From Verrucomicrobiales bacterium (GTDB lineage Bacteria; Verrucomicrobiota; Verrucomicrobiia; Verrucomicrobiales; DEV007): a stretch of DNA of 21,342 bases. Positions 7,716 through 14,521 of the stretch are shown here, one piece after another; position 1 is the stretch's first letter; every line of letters starts with the position of its first letter. The notes under the pieces are model-generated. The model was not told the origin of the DNA. It searched no databases and worked only from the letters and a program-made list of their open reading frames with translations. The DNA lies in assembly GCA_023253615.1 (NCBI GenBank), contig JALRFZ010000555.1, positions 1-21,342 of the forward strand, written 5' to 3'. The position numbers were made by a program, and so were the translations under genes.

Positions 7716-8015
7716 ATGAAACCACACCTCCTCGCCCTCGTCCTAGCCCTCTTCGCGATCCTGCCCGTCCAGGCCGGTGCCCCGACCCTCAAAGCCGCCG
7801 AGGCCGCCGCGATCGCCCAAGGCGACCTCGACAGCCGCGCCATCACCGATGTCTACATCACCGAGATGCGTTTCAAGGACGCGGGCCTTTTCGGTGGGGA
7901 TCCCGATCACTGGGAAGTGATGTGGTCGAAGGAACTACCCGCCCAGACCGAGGGTCGCAAGGAGATCGGCCTCAAGATCAAAATGGACGGCAGCTACACG
8001 CGCTCGGTGCGCTGA
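7716..8015 (+). CDS. Small exported PepSY-like protein
   Basis: The frame is open further upstream, but the ATG at 7716 begins a clear signal peptide (MKPHLLALVLALFAILPVQA, cleavage near residue 20), giving 99 aa. The mature part is about 79 residues: an N-terminal helix (LKAAEAAAIAQGDLDSR), then beta-like strands ending in IGLKIKMDGSYTRSVR. This helix plus strands ending in a 'MDG' turn is reminiscent of small periplasmic PepSY-like domains, a resemblance I judge by eye only. No catalytic residues are evident. It lies 47 bp after the giant dehydrogenase on the same strand and ends 19 bp from the end of the convergent gene at 8035. No terminator is visible between them. Confidence 0.72.
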   Translation: MKPHLLALVLALFAILPVQAGAPTLKAAEAAAIAQGDLDSRAITDVYITEMRFKDAGLFGGDPDHWEVMWSKELPAQTEGRKEIGLKIKMDGSYTRSVR

Positions 8016-8034
8016 GACGGTCCGACCTTCGTTA

Positions 8035-8754
8035 TCATCTCGCGATCGTTTCGATCGTCTCGCGGGCGAGCTTGATGAATCGTCCGTGGAGTTGCTCGCG
8101 CTCGAAGGGCTGGAGCTTCCCATCGTTCTTGAAGTAACCTTCGAAGCGCTCGAGATCCGCCGCCTTCACCCGGATGCGGGAGATCTCGCCGGGCGTCAGT
8201 CCTCCGGTCGCTTCGCCCCAGGCGAGCAGCTCGCCAACCCAGACCTGGTAGCCGTTGATCACCGGCGTACGGAGGTTGTCGGGGACATCAACGAGGGCGA
8301 TCGAATAGCGATCGAGCTCGGCGCGGAAATAGGCGATGTTTTCGGCGAGATCATCGGGATAACTTTCATCGCGCACTCGTTTGCCCAACCACTCGCGCGT
8401 GCGATCGAGGAGCTGGCGATGGATCGAGAGCAGTTCGCGCCCATACTCCGCGGTGATGCGATCCTCGACGAGAGCGGAAAGAATCGCTGAATAATTTGCC
8501 GAAAACATCACCGACATCTCCAGAGGCAATCCTTCGCGGCGCATCTTTCGCTCGTGCAGATAGAGCTGCTCTTGGATGGCGCTGAGTTTGCGCAATTGCT
8601 CCTCCCACGAAGGCGAGATCGCCGGGAGCTCGCGGATGAGGTCGTTGAGGGTGTTCTCGTTGGTCCTTGAAACCTCCAGAGGAGAGGCAAGTCCCTCATT
8701 CACAAGACCGATCGCCAAAAGAGCACCACACCAAGCCGCGAGTATTGTTTTCAT
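8035..8754 (-). CDS. Exported helical protein of unknown function
   Basis: I do not recognise this 239-aa protein. It starts with a signal peptide (MKTILAAWCGALLAIGLVNEGLAS, cleavage near 24), so it is probably periplasmic. The rest is highly charged and helix-like, with many E, R and L residues: for example SWEEQLRKLSAIQEQLYLHE near residue 50 and a long helical stretch around 105-150. No cysteine-based or catalytic motif stands out, and there is no second membrane segment. The ATG at 8754 is supported by the signal peptide; no Shine-Dalgarno site precedes it. It is divergent from the SYLF-domain gene across a 168-bp AT-rich region, so the two could share control. Confidence 0.75.
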   Translation of the reverse strand: MKTILAAWCGALLAIGLVNEGLASPLEVSRTNENTLNDLIRELPAISPSWEEQLRKLSAIQEQLYLHERKMRREGLPLEMSVMFSANYSAILSALVEDRITAEYGRELLSIHRQLLDRTREWLGKRVRDESYPDDLAENIAYFRAELDRYSIALVDVPDNLRTPVINGYQVWVGELLAWGEATGGLTPGEISRIRVKAADLERFEGYFKNDGKLQPFEREQLHGRFIKLARETIETIAR

Positions 8755-8790
8755 GTCTGAGAATCTTCACAAAGTTGAGACCCAAAAACC

Positions 8791-8830
8791 ATAAGTGCAA
8801 TTGTTTTTGTATTTAGTTAGAATTAGCTGA
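8791..8830. promoter_or_regulatory. AT-rich divergent promoter region
   Basis: This block is strikingly AT-rich in an otherwise GC-rich window and lies between two divergent genes (8754 minus and 8923 plus). On the plus strand TAGAAT (8818-8823) is a 5-of-6 match to a -10 box. At 17-bp spacing the upstream hexamer is GTGCAA (8795-8800), a weak -35. If used, the SYLF gene mRNA would have a leader of about 93 bases. I see no convincing minus-strand promoter. Confidence 0.35.
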
Positions 8831-8874
8831 CTGTTTGGAGTAGAGAACTTTCTTCCGCAGGACGTCTCCGGAAC

Positions 8875-8901
8875 CGGGCGGACCGAAAGGAAGTCCGTCC
8901 G
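8875..8901 (+). other. Leader hairpin upstream of the SYLF-domain gene
   Basis: CGGGCGGAC (8875-8883) pairs with GTCCGTCCG (8893-8901) over 9 bp, with one G-T(U) pair and a 9-base purine-rich loop, CGAAAGGAA. It sits 21 bases before the ATG at 8923. The loop contains an AAGGA element that would otherwise resemble a ribosome-binding site but is too far from the start. No T-run follows, so it is not a terminator. Confidence 0.4.
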
Positions 8902-8922
8902 ATCTTCGTAACCTCCTTTGCC

Positions 8923-9636
8923 ATGAATGTTTCCTCCCTCCCCCGCCCTGCCGTTTCCTTCGCGCTCCTCGGCATGCTTTGCTTTTCCTTATCCGGGTTC
9001 GCCAATCCGTTGAAGAAGACCAACGAGAAGCTCGATCAGCGCATCCGCCGCTCCGCCGAGCGTTTCATCGAGATGCAGACCGAGCCCGGGAAACGCATCC
9101 CGGCCGATCTCCTTGCCCGGGCCCGCGGCATCATCATTCTTCACAAGTTCAAAGCCGGACTCCTCGTCGGCGGCGAAGCGGGCAACGGCGTCGCCCTCGT
9201 GCGCGACAAAAACACCGGAGCCTGGAGCGCGCCGGCCTTCATCTCCTCGGCCGAAGGCAGCTACGGACTCCAGATCGGCGCGCAGGAATCGACCATCGTC
9301 CTGCTCCTCATGAACGAGACGGGACTGAAGCCTCTCCTCGGCGGTTCCGTAAACATCGGCGTCGATGTCGCGGCCACGGCGGGTCCTTTCGACGAGGGCG
9401 GCAAGATCGACACCACCACGATGCAGCAGCCCATCCTCGTCTATGCGAGCTCAGGCGGACTTTTCGCGGGAGCGGCCTTCAAAGGCGGCGGGATCCTGCC
9501 CGAGCAGAAGAGCAACGAAATGTTCTACGCCCGCGGCATGAACGACATCCTCTTCGATCCCGCGGTGCGCCCGAACGCGACGGGGCAGCACCTCATCGAC
9601 GTGATCGAGACCTACGCGGGACGTCGCACGAACTGA
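8923..9636 (+). CDS. SYLF (Ysc84-like, DUF500) domain protein, exported
   Basis: The 237-aa protein has a hydrophobic leader (residues about 8-27, ending SGFAN), so it is probably exported. The remainder is a SYLF domain: the helix NEKLDQRIRRSAERFIEMQT, then LLARARGIIILHKFKAGLLVGGEAGNG, and later the glycine-rich SGGLFAGAAFKGGGILP near residues 178-195 with the closing N-E-x-F-Y motif. Eukaryotic SYLF proteins bind phosphoinositides and actin; the bacterial role is unknown but probably lipid or envelope related. The ATG at 8923 follows CCTCCTTTGCC, with no Shine-Dalgarno site. It ends 15 bp from the end of the convergent hydrolase gene. Length is typical of the family. Confidence 0.88.
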   Translation: MNVSSLPRPAVSFALLGMLCFSLSGFANPLKKTNEKLDQRIRRSAERFIEMQTEPGKRIPADLLARARGIIILHKFKAGLLVGGEAGNGVALVRDKNTGAWSAPAFISSAEGSYGLQIGAQESTIVLLLMNETGLKPLLGGSVNIGVDVAATAGPFDEGGKIDTTTMQQPILVYASSGGLFAGAAFKGGGILPEQKSNEMFYARGMNDILFDPAVRPNATGQHLIDVIETYAGRRTN

Positions 9637-9651
9637 GCGCGAGGGCGAACC

Positions 9652-10518
9652 CTAACGTTCCGCCAAAAAGCGGCGCGTCCTCTCCGCGACCTCCGCGGGT
9701 TTCTCCTCGGGAGCGGAGTGGCCGCAATCCGGGATCACCTCGAGCTTCGATCGGATCAGCCTCCCGGCGAGATCCTCACATTTCCAAATCGGCACGATCG
9801 TGTCGTGCTCTCCCGCGAGGATCAGCACGGAATGATCGAGGCTGTCATAGGCCGATCCGGGAAAGGAGGGATCGCGCATTGAATGGAAGAAGCCGTACCA
9901 GGCCGAACGGAGTCCCTCGACCAGAAGGTGCGAGCGATAGACCTCGGAGTCGGTTTCGGTGAACGATCCCTCCGCGTGAAAGGCCCGCCCCGCGATGCGA
10001 TGGTAACGCCGCGGATCGGACAAGAGCAGGAGGGCGAGCCGGTAAAAGACCTCCTTCCCCGGGGCGAAGTGTACGTACCACGGCATGGGATCGAAGGCCG
10101 AGGCGGGACTCACGAAAACCAGCTTCCCGACGCGGAAGGCGTGTTGTTTTGCCAGGGTCGAGGCGACGGTGGCACCGTAGGAGTGGCCGAGCACGTCACA
10201 TTCGCCGATGCCGAAGGTGTCGAGGACCCGCACGATGAGGTCGGCCTGGTGCCCGAGAGCGTAGTGATCGCGGTGGCGCGGGCGCTCCGTCAGGCCGAAG
10301 CCGTTCAGGTCGATCGTGATCACTTCGAACCCGTCGTCGAGGAGCGGTGCCAGATGGCGGAAGGAATAATGGGAGGCGGTGAGACCGTGCAGCAGCAGGA
10401 TGGGACGACCGCTTCCCGTTCGCGTCACGTGGATCCGCTGTCCGTCGATCTCGACGAAACGCTCCGGCTGGATCGCCCGGGTCGCCTCGTGAAAGGGTTT
10501 CAGCCGCGGCCCACGCAT
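9652..10518 (-). CDS. Alpha/beta hydrolase
   Basis: This 288-aa protein is a classical alpha/beta-hydrolase-fold enzyme. It shows the HG oxyanion motif in LLLHGLTASH (41-50), the nucleophile elbow GHSYGA with Ser113, the acid in GEHDT (Asp239) and the catalytic His in CGHS (His267), so the triad is complete. A lid region spans about 145-215. The overall shape resembles ester, lactone or C-C bond hydrolases of the MhpC/epoxide-hydrolase type; the substrate cannot be assigned. No signal peptide is seen. I chose the ATG at 10518. A GTG at 10527 overlaps the TGA of the upstream gene (GTGA) and would add three residues; either start implies translational coupling to the DUF2214-like gene. It is the last gene of the minus-strand run. 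Confidence 0.88.
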   Translation of the reverse strand: MRGPRLKPFHEATRAIQPERFVEIDGQRIHVTRTGSGRPILLLHGLTASHYSFRHLAPLLDDGFEVITIDLNGFGLTERPRHRDHYALGHQADLIVRVLDTFGIGECDVLGHSYGATVASTLAKQHAFRVGKLVFVSPASAFDPMPWYVHFAPGKEVFYRLALLLLSDPRRYHRIAGRAFHAEGSFTETDSEVYRSHLLVEGLRSAWYGFFHSMRDPSFPGSAYDSLDHSVLILAGEHDTIVPIWKCEDLAGRLIRSKLEVIPDCGHSAPEEKPAEVAERTRRFLAER

Positions 10519-10523
10519 CGTCG

Positions 10524-10976
10524 TCACGGTTTCACCACGGGAATGCCGAGCCCTTTGGCCATGATCACCGCGAGCAAAGGCATCACGACGAGGAGGAGCA
10601 GCTCGAGCCGGATCGAATGGACGATCCCCTTCGGGATCTCGACGAGCTCCGCCGGGTCGCCCTTCTTCTGTTTGCCCATGAAGACACTCGGGTAGATCGA
10701 GATGAGGCCGACCAAGAGGAAGAGCGTCAGTTTCGTGTGGAAGACGGGATTCGAGGTGTAGAACACCGCCGGCTTCGCCCCGGAGAACCATTGCAGCAAG
10801 CCCGTGCCGAGCACGACCACGACGGCGACAGCGTAGGCGATGTCGAAGCGCTGGGCTTTCGCGATCATCGCGCGCGGGACGGTACCCTTGAGGAGGAGGT
10901 GTTGCCCGAGCACGGCGGCGAAGACGATGAAAATGCCGAGGAAATGCAGGTAACGGATGAGGATGTCGGTGGTCAT
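10524..10976 (-). CDS. DUF2214-like four-helix membrane protein
   Basis: The 150-aa integral membrane protein has about four transmembrane segments (residues 8-28, 46-64, 82-100 and 122-145). Its first helix contains RYLHFLGIFIVFA and a histidine in GQHLL, and a further histidine follows in NPVFHTKLTLFLLVG. This pattern fits the DUF2214 family of small predicted membrane proteins; conserved histidines raise the possibility of heme or metal binding, but nothing is established here. I start it at the ATG at 10976, because the longer frame begins with a TTG at 11000 that adds only eight non-membrane residues. Its stop overlaps a possible GTG start of the hydrolase. It is 49 bp downstream of the ABC ATPase gene. 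Confidence 0.78.
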   Translation of the reverse strand: MTTDILIRYLHFLGIFIVFAAVLGQHLLLKGTVPRAMIAKAQRFDIAYAVAVVVVLGTGLLQWFSGAKPAVFYTSNPVFHTKLTLFLLVGLISIYPSVFMGKQKKGDPAELVEIPKGIVHSIRLELLLLVVMPLLAVIMAKGLGIPVVKP

Positions 10977-11025
10977 GACAGGGTCTGGTCGGAGATTCAA
11001 GAGGGTTCGATGTGGGATACGTCTC

Positions 11026-11760
11026 TCACCACTTCATCACCTTGCCCAAAAAGGTTTTCACGGTCGCGGACTGAGGGTGATCGAAGAGGTCGGTGGCGGA
11101 TCCCGATTCCACGACCTTGCCGCCGCCGAGAAAAACGACGGCATCGGCCGAACCGCGGGCGAATCCCATCTCGTGGGTCGAGAGGATGATGCGCTGGCCA
11201 CCCTGACAAAGCTCTTCGATGAGGTCGAGGACCTCCGCCTTCATCTCCGGATCGAGGGCCGAGGTGGGTTCGTCGAGGAGGAGGAGGGCGGGTTCGTGGG
11301 CCATGGCGCGCGCGAGGGCGATACGCTGTTGCTGGCCACCGGAGAGCTGTGCGGGGTGTTTTTCGAGATGGGCGCTCATACCGAAACGCGCCACGACGTC
11401 GCGGGCGCGTTCGCCGGCTTCGCCTCGTTTCCATCCATGCACCTCGACGAGAGGCAGGACGATGTTCTCCAGCGCGGTGAGGTGGGGAAAGAGGTTGAAG
11501 GATTGGAAGAGGAATCCATTCCGGCGACGCCACACGCGCAGGGTTTCCTCATCGTGCGGCACCTCCGTGCCGTCGATGCGGATCGAGCCGGCGTCCGGTC
11601 GCTCGAGTCCGCCGAGGAGGCGCAGCAGGGTCGACTTGCCTCCACCGGAGGGACCGATGAGGGCGAGCACCTTCACCGGATCGTCGAGCACGAGATCGAT
11701 CCCATCGACGGCGCGGGTCGCGCCGTAGTGTTTGGTGAGGCCCTGGATCTCAATGCTCAT
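11026..11760 (-). CDS. Polar amino acid ABC transporter ATP-binding protein (GlnQ/HisP type)
   Basis: This 244-aa ABC ATPase energises uptake through the permease encoded immediately upstream. All nucleotide-binding motifs are intact: Walker A GPSGGGKST (36-44), Q-loop FQ (85-86) followed by SFNLFPHLTALENI, signature LSGGQQQR (139-146), Walker B LLLLDEP (159-165), D-loop SALDPE and switch His196 in STHEMGFAR. The NLFPHLTALENI and STHEMGFAR segments are typical of the polar amino acid (PAAT) subfamily, such as GlnQ, HisP and ArtP. The gene starts with ATG at 11760 and overlaps the end of the permease gene by 11 bp, a strong sign of one operon. The exact amino acid cannot be deduced. The protein is cytoplasmic and associated with the inner membrane. 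Confidence 0.93.
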   Translation of the reverse strand: MSIEIQGLTKHYGATRAVDGIDLVLDDPVKVLALIGPSGGGKSTLLRLLGGLERPDAGSIRIDGTEVPHDEETLRVWRRRNGFLFQSFNLFPHLTALENIVLPLVEVHGWKRGEAGERARDVVARFGMSAHLEKHPAQLSGGQQQRIALARAMAHEPALLLLDEPTSALDPEMKAEVLDLIEELCQGGQRIILSTHEMGFARGSADAVVFLGGGKVVESGSATDLFDHPQSATVKTFLGKVMKW

Positions 11761-12487
11761 AACGGTAGCGGCGCTCGAGATGACGGCTGAGGAGGGAGAT
11801 CGGGAAGGTGAGGAGGAAATACCCCAGGATGAGCGGCAGGTAGGCCTCGAAGGTGGCGTAGGTGTTCGTTCCCGTTTCCCGCGCCTGCATCGTGAACTCG
11901 TTCACGCTGATCACGAAGAGAAGTGACGAATCCTTGATCAAATTCGCGAATTGTCCTGCCGAGGCAGGCAGGACGCGCCGCACCGCCTGGGGAACGACGA
12001 CGAAACGGTAGATCTGCCCTTCGGTAAACCCGATCGCGCGTGCCGAGAGCCATTGAGAATGCGGAATGGACTCGAGCCCGCCGCGGAAAATCTCCGAGAA
12101 ATAAGCGCCGGAGAATCCTGAAAGAAGGACGATCCCTACTCCGATCCGGTCGTCCCACCCGATCGCGTCGGCGACGAGGTAGTAACCGATCAAGATCTGG
12201 GTGAGCAGAGGGGTTCCGCGGATGAATTCCACATAGACGCGACAAAGTGTGGCGGGAATCCGATGTCCTGAGACTTGCCCGGCGGTGAGCAATGCCCCGA
12301 TCGCAATGCTGAGGATCATCGCCGCCAAGGAGATGCCCACGGTAGTCAGCCAGCCGGAAAAGAGGTTGTTCCGATAGGGTGCGATCGCCTCCCAGTGGTA
12401 GTCATGCGTCGCGACGACCCAGACCACGAAGACGAAGGTCGTGAGAAGGACGACGGAGACAAAGGTGCTGAGGGCGACTTTCCACAC
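11750..12487 (-). CDS. Polar amino acid ABC transporter permease (HisM/GlnP type)
   Basis: The 245-aa inner-membrane permease has about five to six hydrophobic segments, including an extra N-terminal one (residues 5-26). The family's conserved LTTVGISL-type start of the transport domain is at 47-54 and VEFIRGTPLLTQI is at 86-98. The cytoplasmic EAA loop that docks on the ATPase runs from about 132 to 170 (EIFRGGLESIP ... ARAIG ... VVVPQAVRR). The C-terminal helix ends in a basic tail. The start is GTG at 12487; the frame has a stop shortly upstream and no ATG. It overlaps the ATPase gene by 11 bp and follows a small acidic-protein gene by 18 bp. No periplasmic substrate-binding protein is encoded nearby, so that partner must lie elsewhere. 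Confidence 0.92.
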   Translation of the reverse strand: MWKVALSTFVSVVLLTTFVFVVWVVATHDYHWEAIAPYRNNLFSGWLTTVGISLAAMILSIAIGALLTAGQVSGHRIPATLCRVYVEFIRGTPLLTQILIGYYLVADAIGWDDRIGVGIVLLSGFSGAYFSEIFRGGLESIPHSQWLSARAIGFTEGQIYRFVVVPQAVRRVLPASAGQFANLIKDSSLLFVISVNEFTMQARETGTNTYATFEAYLPLILGYFLLTFPISLLSRHLERRYRYEH

Positions 12488-12505
12488 GGCTTTGAGGAAT
12501 ACGGA

Positions 12506-12919
12506 TCAAGTGGGCGTGGCGGTCGTCGGATGGATCGGCTCATCCGGATCGTGATCGACTCGCTCGAGTCGGGCGATGCGGAAGAGCAGCCCGCGTGCCA
12601 CCGCGATCTCGGCCTCGAGGACGGCGGTGAGGGTTTCCTCCAAGGTCTCGCCATCGACCTCGGCGCTGAGGTCGAGATGCAATTCGCCGGCGAGGATGGC
12701 CCCTGAGGACTCGCTGCGGGAGTCGCCCTCCGGCGCGAGACTCATGTCCATCCTGACCGTGCCGAGTGTCTCCCTCAGGCGAGCCTCGAGAGACCCGATG
12801 AGGTCCTTGCCATCAAAGGCATCGAGATCATGATCGGCCTTGACCGAGACCACGGCCACGAGCCCGCTCCAGAGCTCTCCTCCGCGGTCGCCATCGCTGT
12901 CAGGGGTGTCGTTGCTCAT
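12506..12919 (-). CDS. Small acidic hypothetical protein
   Basis: I do not recognise this 137-aa protein. It is strongly acidic, begins with a low-complexity stretch (MSNDTPDSDGDRGGE), then shows a compact alternating strand/helix segment (VAVVSVKADHDLDAFDGKDL, then a helix with ARLRETLG) and a second helix (LEETLTAVLEAEIAVARGLL), ending in a Pro/Thr-rich tail. There is no signal peptide or membrane segment, so it is probably cytoplasmic. It starts 3 bp after the stop of the HEWTH membrane protein and ends 18 bp before the permease start. That tight spacing supports it as a real, co-transcribed gene, though it gives no clue to function. Confidence 0.68.
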   Translation of the reverse strand: MSNDTPDSDGDRGGELWSGLVAVVSVKADHDLDAFDGKDLIGSLEARLRETLGTVRMDMSLAPEGDSRSESSGAILAGELHLDLSAEVDGETLEETLTAVLEAEIAVARGLLFRIARLERVDHDPDEPIHPTTATPT

Positions 12920-12922
12920 CGT

Positions 12923-13747
12923 TCAAAACCACCGGCTCACTTCCACGCCGGTCTCGACGAAGCGAGGGAGGAAGGTGCAAAGATTTTCCCAGAAGGAGGA
13001 AAAGAATCCCCGGAAACTGGCCGTGGGCGAGGCCACGATGAGCATGCCGCAGAGGAGGAGGACGTTCGCCGCGAAGATGACGGCGAAGGAAAAGAGCCGG
13101 CCGTTCTGATCGACGTCGCTCTGCTTCCGGCACACCATCCAGACGGTGAAGCTGAGGTGGAACATCCAGGTGAATCCGATCATGGCATAGAGCCACACGG
13201 GATCGGGATGCAGGTGATCGGCGACGACCCAGCGGAAGATGATCCAGCCGATCACGGCGAGGACGCTGTAGAAAGGGAAAAAATACGGTGAGAGCGAAAT
13301 CAGGAAATTCGTACGGTTGGTGATGATGTAGCCTCCATCCGCCGAGATCCTGGGGGGGAACTCGACGTCACCACGGCACAGCCAGACAAAGATGGCGTGG
13401 GTCCACTCATGCCCCGCCACATAGAGATAGAGCATGGCCCGACACCTCGCGAAAATGAAGAGCACCAGCCACAAGGCTCCGCCGAGCCCGAAGAAGGCGA
13501 ACTCGCGCGTGCGCCAGTAGGCTGCGGCGAGGGTGTCTGCCTGCAGGAGGACGACGAAGGTTTCGAAGAGGATCCAGCAGAGCGGGAGCAGGAAGAGACC
13601 GATGACGAACTTCAACCGCAGGAGCGCGGGCGACCACGGATCGGAAAACAGATTCCCCGCGGTCCGGGTGACAAAGGCGGCGAGACCTTGGGGCGGCTGG
13701 GGTTTCCGCCCTTTCGATCGGTTGCCGGACTTCGTTCTGCGGGCCAA
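12923..13747 (-). CDS. Polytopic membrane protein with HExxH motif, possible M50-like metallopeptidase
   Basis: The 274-aa protein has a lysine/arginine-rich N-terminus and five to six hydrophobic segments (about 44-68, 84-112, 148-174, 186-206 and 218-240). At the end of the second is AGHEWTHAIFVWL, with HEWTH at 113-117. This is a zinc-binding HExxH signature placed in a membrane helix as in site-2-type (M50) proteases. After a soluble loop (GGYIITNRTNF) comes LSPYFFPFYSVLAV (152-165), reminiscent of the second M50 core helix. A third zinc ligand is not obvious; D211 or D213 in SDVDQNG is a candidate. The frame's only plausible start is a TTG at 13747, since no in-frame ATG or GTG is seen between it and the efp stop. 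It follows efp by 80 bp in the same direction. Confidence 0.75.
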   Translation of the reverse strand: MARRTKSGNRSKGRKPQPPQGLAAFVTRTAGNLFSDPWSPALLRLKFVIGLFLLPLCWILFETFVVLLQADTLAAAYWRTREFAFFGLGGALWLVLFIFARCRAMLYLYVAGHEWTHAIFVWLCRGDVEFPPRISADGGYIITNRTNFLISLSPYFFPFYSVLAVIGWIIFRWVVADHLHPDPVWLYAMIGFTWMFHLSFTVWMVCRKQSDVDQNGRLFSFAVIFAANVLLLCGMLIVASPTASFRGFFSSFWENLCTFLPRFVETGVEVSRWF

Positions 13748-13827
13748 GGGAACGGACGTGGTGAAAAACGGGACACCGTCGCACGGCTCCCCGTCTTTGA
13801 CGAAGCCTCGATCGAGGTCAGCGGGAA

Positions 13828-14388
13828 TCAGGCCCGGCTGACGTACTTCTTGTCTTCGCTGCTGACGCGGATGCGGTCGCCGGGATTGATGAAAAGGGGC
13901 ACCTGGATGCGGAGACCGGTCTGGAGGGTTGCCTCCTTGGTCGCGGCGGTGGCGGTGTCGCCTTTTACACCGGGAGCGGACTCGGTCACCTCGAGCTCGA
14001 TGCTCGGGGGGAGTTCGATGGTCACGGCCTTGCCGTCGACGAAGAGCACTTCGACCATGATGCCATCGATGAGGAGATCCTTGCTATCCTCGATGAACTC
14101 TTCCTGGAAGGTGATGGTGTCGTAGGTGGCCGGATCCATGAAGTGGTAGCCGACCTGATCCTGGTAGCTGAACTCGAGCTTCTGGCGCTCGGACTGGACG
14201 ATCTCCACCTTGTCGCTCGAGGCGAAACGGATGTCTTTGGTTTTGCCGGTCTTGAAAGAACGGACCGTGGCCATGACGAGGGCGTTGCCTTTGCCGGGAG
14301 TGCGGTGCTCGGTGCCGGTGACGATGCCGAGTTCGTTGTTGTAGCTGATGCACTGTCCGCGCTTGAGTTGGGTTGCGACGATGGCCAT
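13828..14388 (-). CDS. efp: Translation elongation factor P
   Basis: This 186-aa protein is EF-P, which enters the ribosomal E site and relieves stalling at polyproline stretches. The N-terminal KOW-like domain includes the loop RTPGKGNALV, with Lys33 at the position of the lysine modified in E. coli EF-P (Lys34). An OB domain follows (about 65-128, with the family-typical YHFMDPATYD), and a second OB domain carries the diagnostic ESAPGVKGDTA and ends in YVSRA. Length is normal. No modification enzyme gene (epmA, epmB or a rhamnosyltransferase) is in the window. The ATG at 14388 follows CCCCCTCTTTCCC rather than a Shine-Dalgarno site. It heads the minus-strand run that continues to 9652 and is divergent from the CPBP protease gene. 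Confidence 0.96.
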   Translation of the reverse strand: MAIVATQLKRGQCISYNNELGIVTGTEHRTPGKGNALVMATVRSFKTGKTKDIRFASSDKVEIVQSERQKLEFSYQDQVGYHFMDPATYDTITFQEEFIEDSKDLLIDGIMVEVLFVDGKAVTIELPPSIELEVTESAPGVKGDTATAATKEATLQTGLRIQVPLFINPGDRIRVSSEDKKYVSRA

Positions 14389-14402
14389 GGGAAAGAGGGG
14401 GC

Positions 14403-14426
14403 GTTTAATTAAGATCTGTTAATCTT
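14403..14426. promoter_or_regulatory. AT-rich divergent control region of efp and the CPBP gene
   Basis: Within the 133-bp gap between the divergent genes lies an AT-rich stretch starting GTTTAATTAAGATC. It holds the palindrome TTAATTAA and a short inverted pair, AAGAT (14411-14415) and ATCTT (14422-14426), around 6 bases. It is a plausible promoter or operator site, but I could not fit good -35/-10 pairs in either direction. Confidence 0.3.
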
Positions 14427-14509
14427 CTCTCGGTGGAGACCGGAATATTGCCATCGATTTGATCGATCACAAGATCGGAAATAACGATTTGAGGGCTGTC
14501 GGACCGCCC

Positions 14510-14515
14510 GGAGAG
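14510..14515 (+). promoter_or_regulatory. Shine-Dalgarno site deciding the CPBP gene start
   Basis: GGAGAG lies 6 bases before the ATG at 14522 and is one of the few clear Shine-Dalgarno sites in the window. It favours this ATG over a TTG at 14459 that opens the longer frame. Confidence 0.6.
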
Positions 14516-14521
14516 TGGCGC

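Noticed and set aside
5317..7725. 802-codon open frame on the minus strand inside the giant dehydrogenase gene
   Set aside because: It is antisense to a protein with clear domains; long antisense frames are expected in DNA with this GC3 bias, and the translation has no recognisable motif.
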